Shown: in pieces, positions 1 to 5,246 of the stretch | How the letters are laid out: every line of letters begins with the position of its first letter | Position numbering within the stretch: position 1 is the stretch's first letter | Origin: Clostridiaceae bacterium | GTDB taxonomy: Bacteria > Bacillota > Clostridia > Oscillospirales > Acutalibacteraceae | Direction: 5' to 3' | DNA: 8,036 nt | Assembly: GCA_016302625.1 (NCBI GenBank) | Contig: JAEDNG010000033.1 | Span: forward strand, 1 to 8,036 | The notes under the pieces: model-generated | The model's input: the letters and a program-made list of their open reading frames with translations, nothing else | Databases searched by the model: none | What the model was told of the DNA's origin: nothing | Made by a program: the position numbers and the translations under genes

Positions 1-128
1 ACAAGGGCGTTTACACCCTCGTTAATCTGCCAGTCGATTAGTCTGCCGAAAGCATCATAATCAATGCCGTCGGGCGTGATGGGGGTAATAAGCGCTGTCG
101 CAATTCCCTCAAAAACAGGAGTTTTCAT
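1..128 (-). CDS. dapA: 4-hydroxy-tetrahydrodipicolinate synthase, N-terminal part (runs off window)
   Basis: Only the first 42 codons are present. The gene starts at ATG 128-126 and continues past base 1. The peptide begins MKTPVFEGIATALITPI and continues with a segment reading LIDWQINEGVNAL. This is the usual DapA opening: a first barrel strand of the type GxxxALxTP, then a helix of the type LIDxQIxxGxxAL. DapA is a cytoplasmic TIM-barrel aldolase that condenses pyruvate with aspartate semialdehyde, the first committed step towards diaminopimelate and lysine. The active-site threonines and the Schiff-base lysine lie beyond the window. AAGGAAC at 144-138 is the ribosome binding site, 9 nt before the ATG. 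The leader carries a lysine riboswitch and terminator, which independently supports a lysine-pathway gene. N-acetylneuraminate lyase-like paralogues share this fold, but the riboswitch makes DapA much the better call. Confidence 0.9.
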   Translation of the reverse strand, partial: MKTPVFEGIATALITPITPDGIDYDAFGRLIDWQINEGVNAL

Positions 129-160
129 TCTAACACGTTCCTTTTTATAAAATTTACAAT

Positions 161-184
161 AAAAAATAGCCGATTGCTCGGCTA
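161..184 (-). terminator. Intrinsic terminator of the dapA lysine riboswitch
   Basis: Read on the minus strand, TAGCCGA (184-178), a GCAA loop and TCGGCTA (173-167) form a perfect 7-bp hairpin followed directly by six T (166-161). It sits between the aptamer and the dapA ribosome binding site, so it acts as the off-state attenuator. Its 5' arm is also part of the alternative antiterminator helix, which makes the two structures mutually exclusive. Confidence 0.9.
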
Positions 185-239
185 CCAAAAATAAGAATAT
201 GCGCGCAAAACTGCGCAATTATATCTTCTTTTCGATAGC
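181..239 (-). promoter_or_regulatory. Antiterminator hairpin of the lysine riboswitch expression platform
   Basis: The 3' strand of aptamer helix P1 and the bases after it (minus-strand GCTATCGAAAA, 239-229) can pair with TTTTTGGTAGC (191-181), giving 11 bp with two G-U pairs. The helix extends inward through AAGATAT against ATATTCTT with one bulged base. It is capped by a GCGCA-GTTT-TGCGC type hairpin (216-203). Forming it uses up both P1 and the 5' arm of the terminator. With lysine bound, P1 holds and the terminator folds; without lysine, this long hairpin forms and dapA is transcribed. The pairing is read directly from the sequence. The direction of control follows from known lysine riboswitches. 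Confidence 0.75.
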
Positions 240-394
240 TCTCCGCAAATGCGACAGTAAATCGGATGTTATTCCGCTTTACCAGACCGACCGCCCGCCG
301 GCATGCCGTCTTCGGCGGTTGCTCCTTTCGCTCATGACCTCTTCCCGCCGGAATTAACATTCAAAAGCTACTGATAACAAACCGCGCCTCTATC
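234..394 (-). ncRNA. Lysine riboswitch (L-box) aptamer
   Basis: This is a 161-nt leader element of dapA on the minus strand. Closing helix P1 pairs GATAG (394-390) with CTATC (238-234). The diagnostic L-box blocks occur in order: GATAGAGGCGCG directly after P1, TCAGTAG in the first arm, GAGCGAAAGGAGC (333-321) followed by ACCGCCGAAG (319-310), then GGTCTGGT, ACTGTC (258-253) and finally GAGAGCTATC (243-234). Together these reproduce the conserved five-way-junction core of the lysine riboswitch family (Rfam RF00168, named from memory). The element senses free lysine in the nascent transcript. A 68-codon open frame crosses it (154-360) but is explained by the RNA, since it runs through aptamer, antiterminator and terminator and has no Shine-Dalgarno site of its own. 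Confidence 0.95.
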
Positions 395-405
395 CTATTG
401 TTTAA

Positions 406-434
406 AATTTAACACATATTTATTGATTTGTCAA
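406..434 (-). promoter_or_regulatory. Sigma-A-type promoter for the riboswitch-dapA transcript
   Basis: On the minus strand a perfect -35 box TTGACA (434-429) is followed by a 17-bp AT-rich spacer and a -10 box TAAATT (411-406, four of six consensus bases). Transcription would start near 399, just before the aptamer P1 strand at 394, which is where it should start to make the whole riboswitch. The -35 box lies 37 bp beyond the acyltransferase stop codon, and no terminator hairpin is visible between them. Confidence 0.75.
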
Positions 435-471
435 CTATTAAATTAATTTTTTTCAATGATAAAAGCATAAG

Positions 472-1503
472 TCAAGGTACAATACGTCTGACAAACGGAA
501 TTTTTTGCAGAATTTTAATAATAATTCCCGATAAAACGAACAGTATGACAGCTAAAACAAGTCTCATTATCGGATTAAAGAAAGAATAGTCGAATACTTT
601 ACCGAACAGTCTTAACAGCAAAATATGTATCAAATATATTCCGAAAGTCTGACCGCTGAAAAATTGTATTGCTTTTAAAACAAATTTCGGAAAACGCTCA
701 AACGGAATCATTTTAAAAAGCAAAAAAACCGCAGAGGAATACAAAATGCCCGGCACCGAAAGGTAGCCCTTGTATTTATCCACAATTTCTCCGGCTCTCC
801 AGGATAGTATCGCGGTTGCTGTAAAAGAAGTTAAAAGACCGGCAAAGCCCAAAAGCAAAACAGTAAGCTTTGCCTTGCCTGATAATTTATAATTATTCAG
901 ATAATAACCGATTATCGGATAAATCAAAAATCCCGAACACACGTAGAACGAAAAGTTGGCGTTATGTGAAATTTTATCATTGGTGATAACCGGTACAAAA
1001 GGAAGTAACGAATTTACAACAAAACCGGTCAGCATTATGTAAAGAAAACATTTTTGTCGGCTCTCTTTCGGTATAAGCGAAATTACCGGAATAGAAATAT
1101 AAATTCCGTACAGTATCATAAAGAAATAATAAATGCGGCTATATTTATAGGTGATAATTGAATTAATTATATCAAACAGATTAAAGCCGGTCGGAAAGGA
1201 ATTATTAATCCAAAAGCTGAAAACCATCGAGAAGGCACTCCAAAACAAAAAGGGTATAACCGTTTTGTTTATGCGTTTTTTAAAGTATTCCGCGGTGGTA
1301 TATCTTTCACGGTAATCAATAAGCGTTGCGCCTGAAATCATAAGAAATACCGGAACCGCAAAATAAAAAAAGCTTTCAACAGCATTCGACGCTATCCAGC
1401 CTATGCTCTTAGTAAATGTCCAAAACTTGCTCGTGTGCAGACACACAACCGCTAAGCATGAAAAAACGCTCAGCGCGGTAATGTGTATTTTTCTCTCCGC
1501 CAT
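472..1503 (-). CDS. Family-3 membrane acyltransferase (OafA/WecH-like)
   Basis: This 343-residue, very hydrophobic protein has about ten predicted membrane helices. It belongs to the acyltransferase-3 family (PF01757), whose members move acyl groups, usually acetyl from acetyl-CoA, onto surface polysaccharides or other envelope acceptors. Support includes the first helix ending in VVCLHTS, with the family's conserved His at residue 23, and a second block FAVPVFLMISGATL followed by basic YFKKR. A C-terminal helix reading TFGIYLIHILLL is typical of the family. Position 12, where many members have the Arg of an R-x10-H motif, is Ser here; my recollection is that a Firmicutes subgroup beginning with ITALS also lacks it. 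The start chosen is ATG 1503, preceded by GGTGGAG; an upstream in-frame TTG at 1524 lacks a good ribosome site. Its acceptor cannot be read from the sequence. It is transcribed away from the VTC operon and towards dapA. Confidence 0.85.
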   Translation of the reverse strand: MAERKIHITALSVFSCLAVVCLHTSKFWTFTKSIGWIASNAVESFFYFAVPVFLMISGATLIDYRERYTTAEYFKKRINKTVIPFLFWSAFSMVFSFWINNSFPTGFNLFDIINSIITYKYSRIYYFFMILYGIYISIPVISLIPKESRQKCFLYIMLTGFVVNSLLPFVPVITNDKISHNANFSFYVCSGFLIYPIIGYYLNNYKLSGKAKLTVLLLGFAGLLTSFTATAILSWRAGEIVDKYKGYLSVPGILYSSAVFLLFKMIPFERFPKFVLKAIQFFSGQTFGIYLIHILLLRLFGKVFDYSFFNPIMRLVLAVILFVLSGIIIKILQKIPFVRRIVP

Positions 1504-1509
1504 TTTTAT

Positions 1510-1516
1510 CTCCACC
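1510..1516 (-). promoter_or_regulatory. Ribosome binding site fixing the acyltransferase start
   Basis: Minus-strand GGTGGAG ends 6 nt before ATG 1503. The longer reading from TTG 1524 would place this site inside the coding region, so the ATG start is preferred. Confidence 0.75.
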
Positions 1517-1536
1517 CAACTCAAAATACATGGTAT

Positions 1537-1565
1537 ATTCTATCATACATATTATTATAGTTCAA
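1537..1565 (-). promoter_or_regulatory. Predicted promoter of the acyltransferase gene
   Basis: On the minus strand TTGAAC (1565-1560, four of six -35 consensus bases) is followed by exactly 17 bp and TAGAAT (1542-1537, five of six -10 bases). A start near 1530 would leave a leader of about 27 nt containing the GGTGGAG site. The rest of the 1504-1695 divergent region is AT-rich with no clear operator palindrome. For the plus-strand operon only weak boxes are visible: TTGTTA at 1624 and TATATT at 1664, which do not pair well with each other. Confidence 0.6.
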
Positions 1566-1681
1566 GAACTTTGAAATAAAATCACAGATTGCAGAAAAAA
1601 TATTTGTAAAATTTCCGTAAAACTTGTTAAAAATATGTTCATTATTACATGAAATTGATTTTTTATATTAAAAGCACAGAC

Positions 1682-1687
1682 AAGGAG
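1682..1687 (+). promoter_or_regulatory. Ribosome binding site fixing the VTC-domain gene start
   Basis: AAGGAG ends 8 nt before ATG 1696. An upstream in-frame GTG at 1687 overlaps this site by one base and so cannot be the initiator. Confidence 0.85.
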
Positions 1688-1695
1688 TGAGACGA

Positions 1696-2421
1696 ATGTT
1701 TCAGACGATTTTTAAGCGTTATGAAAAGAAATACCTAATTGACAGCGGTCAGTATAATGCCGCTCTCGATTTTATCTCCTACAACGCGGTACCCGACGAA
1801 TTCGGCAAAAGCACGGTGTGCAGTATTTATTACGACACGCCCGACAAACGGCTTATAAGAGCATCTATTGAAAAGCCGGTATATAAAGAAAAGCTGCGCC
1901 TGCGCTCCTACGGTGTGCCAAACAATTCAAGCCGATGTTTTTTGGAGCTTAAAAAGAAATACAAGGGCGTTGTCTATAAGCGAAGAATCGAGGCGGACTA
2001 TGTAAGCGCCGTTTCATATATGAAAGGAAACTCAAACGCGCTTAAAGACACTCAGATAAGAAACGAAATAGATTATTTTAAAAGCTATTACGGCAATCTT
2101 TCTCCCTCGGCTGATATTTTTTACAGCCGCAACGCCTTTTATGACCGAAACGACCGAAACGTACGCATTACCTTTGACAGCGATATTTTCGCACGTGATT
2201 ACGATTTCGACTTAAAAAACGGAATTTACGGGGACAGAATACTTGAAAACGGACTTTATCTGATGGAGATTAAAACCGCCGGCGCAATGCCCTACTGGGT
2301 TTCCGTTATGCTTAACGAGCTTAAAATATACCCCGCCACATTTTCAAAATACGGAACGGCTTATAAAAACAGCTTAACCGATAAAAAATCAATTTTAACC
2401 GGAGGCGATTACTGTGCTTGA
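1696..2421 (+). CDS. VTC-domain polyphosphate polymerase-like protein
   Basis: This 241-residue soluble protein has the VTC domain (PF09359) over its whole length. The domain is the catalytic part of yeast Vtc4, a triphosphate-tunnel enzyme that makes inorganic polyphosphate from ATP. In order: RYEKKYL at residues 8-14, YYDTPD at 45-50, KEKLRLRSYG at 64-73 supplying the paired tunnel arginines R68/R70, ELKKKYKGVVYKRR at 84-97, RITFDSDI at 157-164, MEIKT at 190-194 (the Glu/Lys pair) and FSKYGTAY at 216-223. These alternating charged residues on beta strands are what a phosphate-lined tunnel needs, so the enzyme looks intact. Unlike the yeast enzyme it lacks SPX and membrane domains; the next gene may supply membrane attachment. 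Its stop overlaps the DUF4956 start by 8 bases. Polyphosphate synthesis is inferred from family; the real product could be another phosphoryl transfer. Confidence 0.9.
   Translation: MFQTIFKRYEKKYLIDSGQYNAALDFISYNAVPDEFGKSTVCSIYYDTPDKRLIRASIEKPVYKEKLRLRSYGVPNNSSRCFLELKKKYKGVVYKRRIEADYVSAVSYMKGNSNALKDTQIRNEIDYFKSYYGNLSPSADIFYSRNAFYDRNDRNVRITFDSDIFARDYDFDLKNGIYGDRILENGLYLMEIKTAGAMPYWVSVMLNELKIYPATFSKYGTAYKNSLTDKKSILTGGDYCA
2401..2405 (+). promoter_or_regulatory. Ribosome binding site for the GTG-initiated DUF4956 gene
   Basis: GGAGG lies inside the last codons of the VTC gene, 8 nt before GTG 2414. It supports the GTG start and an overlapping, probably translationally coupled gene pair. Confidence 0.8.
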
Positions 2422-3091
2422 CAGTATTTTTTCAACCGTATTAAATTCGGGTATTACCCCGTCTGCTTTCGTTGCATGCACCGCCGTATCACTTGTTTCG
2501 GGCTTTTTGCTCTCGCTTGCCCACATGTATAAAAACACCTCGTCAAAAAGCTTTGCCGTAACAATAGCTTTGCTTCCCGTGATAGTACAGGTGATTATAA
2601 TGCTTGTAAACGGCAATCTCGGCACAGGTGTTGCCGTGGCGGGAGCATTCTCGCTGGTGCGTTTCCGTTCCGCTCCCGGCAGTGCAAGGGAAATTTTAAG
2701 CATATTCACAGCTATGGCGGCGGGACTCGCGACGGGCGTCGGCTATATCGGAATAGCGGCAATTTTTGTTATTCTCATGTGCGCCGCGAATATCATATAT
2801 ACCTTGACGAGGTTCGGCGAGCAGTCAAGAGCGGAACGCGAGCTTAAAATCACCGTTCCCGAGGACTTAAATTACACCGATATATTCGAGGATTTATTCG
2901 AAAAATATACCGTTTCCCATAAGCTTAAAAGGGTTAAAACCACTAATATGGGCAGTCTTTATCAGCTTACATACACTTTAAGGCTTAATAATCCGTCAGA
3001 GGAAAAAGAAATGATTGACAGTATGCGGTGCCGCAACGGAAATCTTGACATTGTCTGCAATTACTGCGCCACCGTTTCTGAGGAGCTGTGA
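2414..3091 (+). CDS. DUF4956 family membrane protein
   Basis: This 225-residue protein has a membrane half and a soluble half. Hydrophobic segments lie at about residues 14-36, 46-65, 70-82 and 95-130, giving four or five membrane passes. The most striking block is GAFSLVRFRSAPGSARE at residues 77-93, with Arg 83, 85 and 92 between or next to membrane segments. This is the signature I associate with DUF4956 (PF16316). Residues 135-225 form a charged, probably cytoplasmic alpha/beta domain. The family has no established function. It is repeatedly found next to VTC-domain genes, and here it starts inside the VTC gene, so the two proteins may form a complex with DUF4956 anchoring the enzyme or exporting its product. 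The buried arginines could bind an anionic chain, but that is inference. The GTG start is supported by GGAGG 8 nt upstream. Confidence 0.88.
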   Translation: MLDSIFSTVLNSGITPSAFVACTAVSLVSGFLLSLAHMYKNTSSKSFAVTIALLPVIVQVIIMLVNGNLGTGVAVAGAFSLVRFRSAPGSAREILSIFTAMAAGLATGVGYIGIAAIFVILMCAANIIYTLTRFGEQSRAERELKITVPEDLNYTDIFEDLFEKYTVSHKLKRVKTTNMGSLYQLTYTLRLNNPSEEKEMIDSMRCRNGNLDIVCNYCATVSEEL

Positions 3092-3097
3092 TAATTT

Positions 3098-4936
3098 ATG
3101 AAAAGACTTAGCATAATACTTGCAGTATTGCTTTTGCTTACGCTTTCCGCCTGCGGAAATAAAACCGAAGTAAACAGCGGCACAGAAGTAAAGAACGTAT
3201 CGAGCGCAGACCCGGTATCGACCGATATTTCAACCGATAATATGGACTTTGAATTTACAAACAACGACACCGATTACAGCGTTGACGAAGCAGGAGCCGT
3301 AACCGTAAAGGAAAGCGAAGACTTAGTTAAAATCACAAAAGAAGGCACCTATATCGTAACCGGAAAGCACAGCGGAATAACGGTCGACGCGCCCGATACG
3401 GCTAAAATCAAAATAGTGCTCAAAAACGCGGAAATTATAAGCTCTGACGGCCCTGCAATTTATATAAAAGAGGCTGACAAGGTTTTCCTTACCGCCTATA
3501 AGGACACCTCAAACAAAATATCCGACGGAACGGCATATTCCTCTGATTACACGTCGGTTAACGCCGACGGCGCGATATTCAGCAAGGCGGATTTAACCGT
3601 AAACGGCGAGGGTACGCTTAAAGTTTCGGGCAATTACAAATGCTCAATAGTTTCAAAGGACGACCTTGTTATCTGCGGACTTACGCTTACCGTCGACAGC
3701 GTAGGCTGTGCGATTGAGGGCAAGGACTGCGTTAAAGCAAGCGGCGCAAAAATAACCGTCAATGCCGGCGGCGACGGAATTAAATCCACCAACAGCGAGG
3801 ACGCGAACAGAGGATTTGTATATATTGAAAACGGAAGCTATAATATAACCGCGCAGAACGACGGTATTCAGGCTGAAACAGTATTAAAAATATCCGACGG
3901 CGACTTTAACATTAAAACCGGCGGCGGTTCGACTAACGCAAGCACCGACAAAGGCGGCGGCTGGGGCATGTGGGGCGGCAGTACGAGCACCGAAGCCGCT
4001 GACAGCGCAAAGGCTCTAAAAGCCACCTCGCTTATTACTGTAAACGGCGGTAAGTTTAATATTGATTCTTCTGACGATTCGGTTCATTCAAACGGGGACG
4101 CCGAAATAAACGCAGGAAGCTTAGATATTTCATCGGGGGACGACGGTATCCACGCCGACGATGAGCTTATTATAAACGGCGGCACTATATCGGTGAAAAA
4201 ATCCTACGAGGGACTTGAAGCCACTGGCATTAAAATAACCGGCGGAACGATAGACGTGACCGCAAGTGACGACGGTTTAAATGCGGCGGGCGGCAACGAT
4301 TCCTCGGCAATGGGCGGCAGACCGGGTGAGAACAGCTTTAACAGCAATTCGAAGGCCACTATCAGTATCAGCGGCGGTTATGTATTGGTAAACGCCGAGG
4401 GCGACGGGATCGACTCGAACGGCAGTGTAAGCATTTCAGGCGGCGTGGTTCTTGTAAGCGGACCTACCAACAGCGGAAACGGCGCGTTTGACTATGACTC
4501 CACCGCCGAAATCACGGGCGGAACTGCGATACTTTGCGGCAGCTCCGGAATGGCGCAAGGCTTCTCGGACAGCTCTTCTCAACCCTCGTTTTTATATAAT
4601 TTAGATTCTTCCGTGTCTGCCGGAACCGGCATCGCGGTGACAGATTCTGACGGAAACGTAATAGCCTCGTTTTTACCCTCAAAGCAGTATAACTGCATTG
4701 TAATAAGCACCCCCGGACTCAAAGTCGGAGAGACTTATAATCTCTTAATCGGCGGCGGCGTTTCGGGAAGTGATAAAAACGGCTATGCTTCGTCGGGTCA
4801 GGTCTCGGATGCACAAAATTCATATGAAATTGAGCTTTCGTCAGTCTCAGTATCCTACGGCTCTAACGCGGGCGGCGGTCATGGCTTCGGCGGAAACATG
4901 GGCGGTGCCGGCGGAGGACCTAAACAAATGAGATAA
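3098..4936 (+). CDS. Surface lipoprotein with Cthe_2159-type carbohydrate-binding beta-helix
   Basis: This is a 612-residue exported lipoprotein. Residues 1-18 are a lipoprotein signal peptide with two basic residues, a Leu-rich core and lipobox LSAC, so Cys19 would be lipidated. A Ser/Thr/Asp-rich spacer runs to about residue 60. A long right-handed beta-helix follows, with coils marked by DG-like turns: DGPAI 117, DGAIF 157, GDGIKS 225, NDGIQA 254, DDSVHS 326, DDGIHA 348, YEGLEA 370, DDGLNA 391 and GDGIDS 435. The 326-391 copies repeat every 21-22 residues, one helix turn. Gly-rich insertions occupy about 275-296 and 398-418. A final beta module (about 505-555) precedes a Gly/His/Met-rich tail. 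This matches the Cthe_2159 family (PF14262), whose founder binds cellulose and pectic polymers and calcium; the turn aspartates suit calcium. Ligand and any lyase activity are unproven. It starts 6 nt after the DUF4956 stop; AGGAG lies 12 nt upstream. Confidence 0.87.
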   Translation: MKRLSIILAVLLLLTLSACGNKTEVNSGTEVKNVSSADPVSTDISTDNMDFEFTNNDTDYSVDEAGAVTVKESEDLVKITKEGTYIVTGKHSGITVDAPDTAKIKIVLKNAEIISSDGPAIYIKEADKVFLTAYKDTSNKISDGTAYSSDYTSVNADGAIFSKADLTVNGEGTLKVSGNYKCSIVSKDDLVICGLTLTVDSVGCAIEGKDCVKASGAKITVNAGGDGIKSTNSEDANRGFVYIENGSYNITAQNDGIQAETVLKISDGDFNIKTGGGSTNASTDKGGGWGMWGGSTSTEAADSAKALKATSLITVNGGKFNIDSSDDSVHSNGDAEINAGSLDISSGDDGIHADDELIINGGTISVKKSYEGLEATGIKITGGTIDVTASDDGLNAAGGNDSSAMGGRPGENSFNSNSKATISISGGYVLVNAEGDGIDSNGSVSISGGVVLVSGPTNSGNGAFDYDSTAEITGGTAILCGSSGMAQGFSDSSSQPSFLYNLDSSVSAGTGIAVTDSDGNVIASFLPSKQYNCIVISTPGLKVGETYNLLIGGGVSGSDKNGYASSGQVSDAQNSYEIELSSVSVSYGSNAGGGHGFGGNMGGAGGGPKQMR

Positions 4937-4962
4937 AAAGCCATTCCGAATACTCTAATCGA

Positions 4963-5035
4963 GTAGGAGGCTGACCATTAGTTGACCGGTCGGCCTCTCA
5001 CTCAACCGTGCGTACCGTTCGGTACACGGCGGTTC
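4963..5035 (-). mobile_element. Group II intron 3'-end remnant (domains V and VI), degenerate
   Basis: On the minus strand, bases 5035-5002 form a 34-nt hairpin with the layout of group II intron domain V. CCGTGTACC pairs with GGTA and CACGG across a GAAC loop, with the hallmark 2-nt bulge (CG, 5012-5011). It resembles the domain V wording GAACCGCCGTGTACC that I recall from Clostridia group II introns. The lower stem carries C-T and A-A mismatches (5031/5004 and 5033/5002), so it is probably decayed. Next comes a domain VI-like helix, GAGGCCGACC (4997-4988) with GGTCAGCCTC (4976-4967), broken only by an unpaired A at 4972 that could be the branch-point adenosine. The 3' boundary is unclear: an AC end at 4963 or an AT end at 4958. 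No reverse transcriptase or 5' intron domains are present, so this is a truncated relic. Confidence 0.6.
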
Positions 5036-5113
5036 AATCATATTAATTGCATAGACTTGTGGCTTTGTTATTATTACCCGTTGCAATCCGAGCAATTCTT
5101 CTTTAAAATAAGT

Positions 5114-5195
5114 GTAGAGCATATTGGAGTCTCCGTTCATGGTTATTCGTCATTTCCATTTTAACGGATTTTCTCCAAATATGCTCTACTTTTTT
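5114..5195 (+). terminator. Long hairpin with T-run, probable terminator of the VTC-lipoprotein operon
   Basis: GTAGAGCATATT (5114-5125) is exactly complementary to AATATGCTCTAC (5178-5189). The helix continues with GGAG/CTCC across one bulged A (5177), then after a small internal loop CCGTT/AACGG (5133-5137 with 5163-5167). Six T follow (5190-5195), as in an intrinsic terminator read on the plus strand. The arms are longer and the loop (25 nt) larger than in ordinary terminators, so it could instead be a small inverted-repeat element that supplies termination. On the minus strand the hairpin is not followed by an immediate T-run. Confidence 0.6.
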
Positions 5196-5209
5196 ATTCT
5201 TCTTTTGTA

Positions 5210-5246
5210 GGCTCTGTCAGGTTACCACAACATTTATTACAGAGCC
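5210..5246. repeat. 8-bp inverted repeat beyond the ispH-S1 stop
   Basis: GGCTCTGT (5210-5217) and ACAGAGCC (5239-5246) are perfect inverted repeats around a 21-nt loop. They begin 6 nt downstream of the ispH-S1 stop codon when read on the minus strand. The position suits a terminator, but no T-run follows on either strand. It could be a weak or factor-dependent terminator or the fused ends of a lost insertion sequence. Confidence 0.5.

Noticed and set aside
154..360. 68-codon minus-strand open frame in the dapA leader
   Set aside because: It runs through the lysine riboswitch aptamer, antiterminator and terminator, has no ribosome site of its own, and its sequence is fully explained by RNA structure.
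1504..1524. Longer acyltransferase start at TTG 1524
   Set aside because: GGTGGAG at the proper distance before ATG 1503 would then be coding, and the longer form adds only seven residues ahead of the family's usual beginning.
1624..1669. Possible plus-strand promoter from TTGTTA (1624) with TACATG (1646) or TATATT (1664)
   Set aside because: The first pair has a poor -10 box, and the second box has no -35 at a proper distance. In AT-rich DNA such matches are expected by chance.
2395..2709. 104-codon minus-strand open frame opposite the DUF4956 gene
   Set aside because: It is a shadow of the clearly real plus-strand gene, which has a ribosome site and a recognised family motif.
3761..4432. 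Tandem DNA repeat or CRISPR-like array in the lipoprotein gene
   Set aside because: The periodicity exists only at protein level and is imperfect in DNA. It reflects beta-helix coils, not identical direct repeats with spacers.
4955..5140. 61-codon minus-strand open frame containing IEPPCTERYAR
   Set aside because: It is the translation of the domain V-like RNA hairpin. I recall similar junk peptides annotated from group II introns. There is no ribosome site and no protein features.
4982..5164. 60-codon plus-strand open frame
   Set aside because: It is antisense to the same intron remnant and runs into the long hairpin, with no ribosome site.
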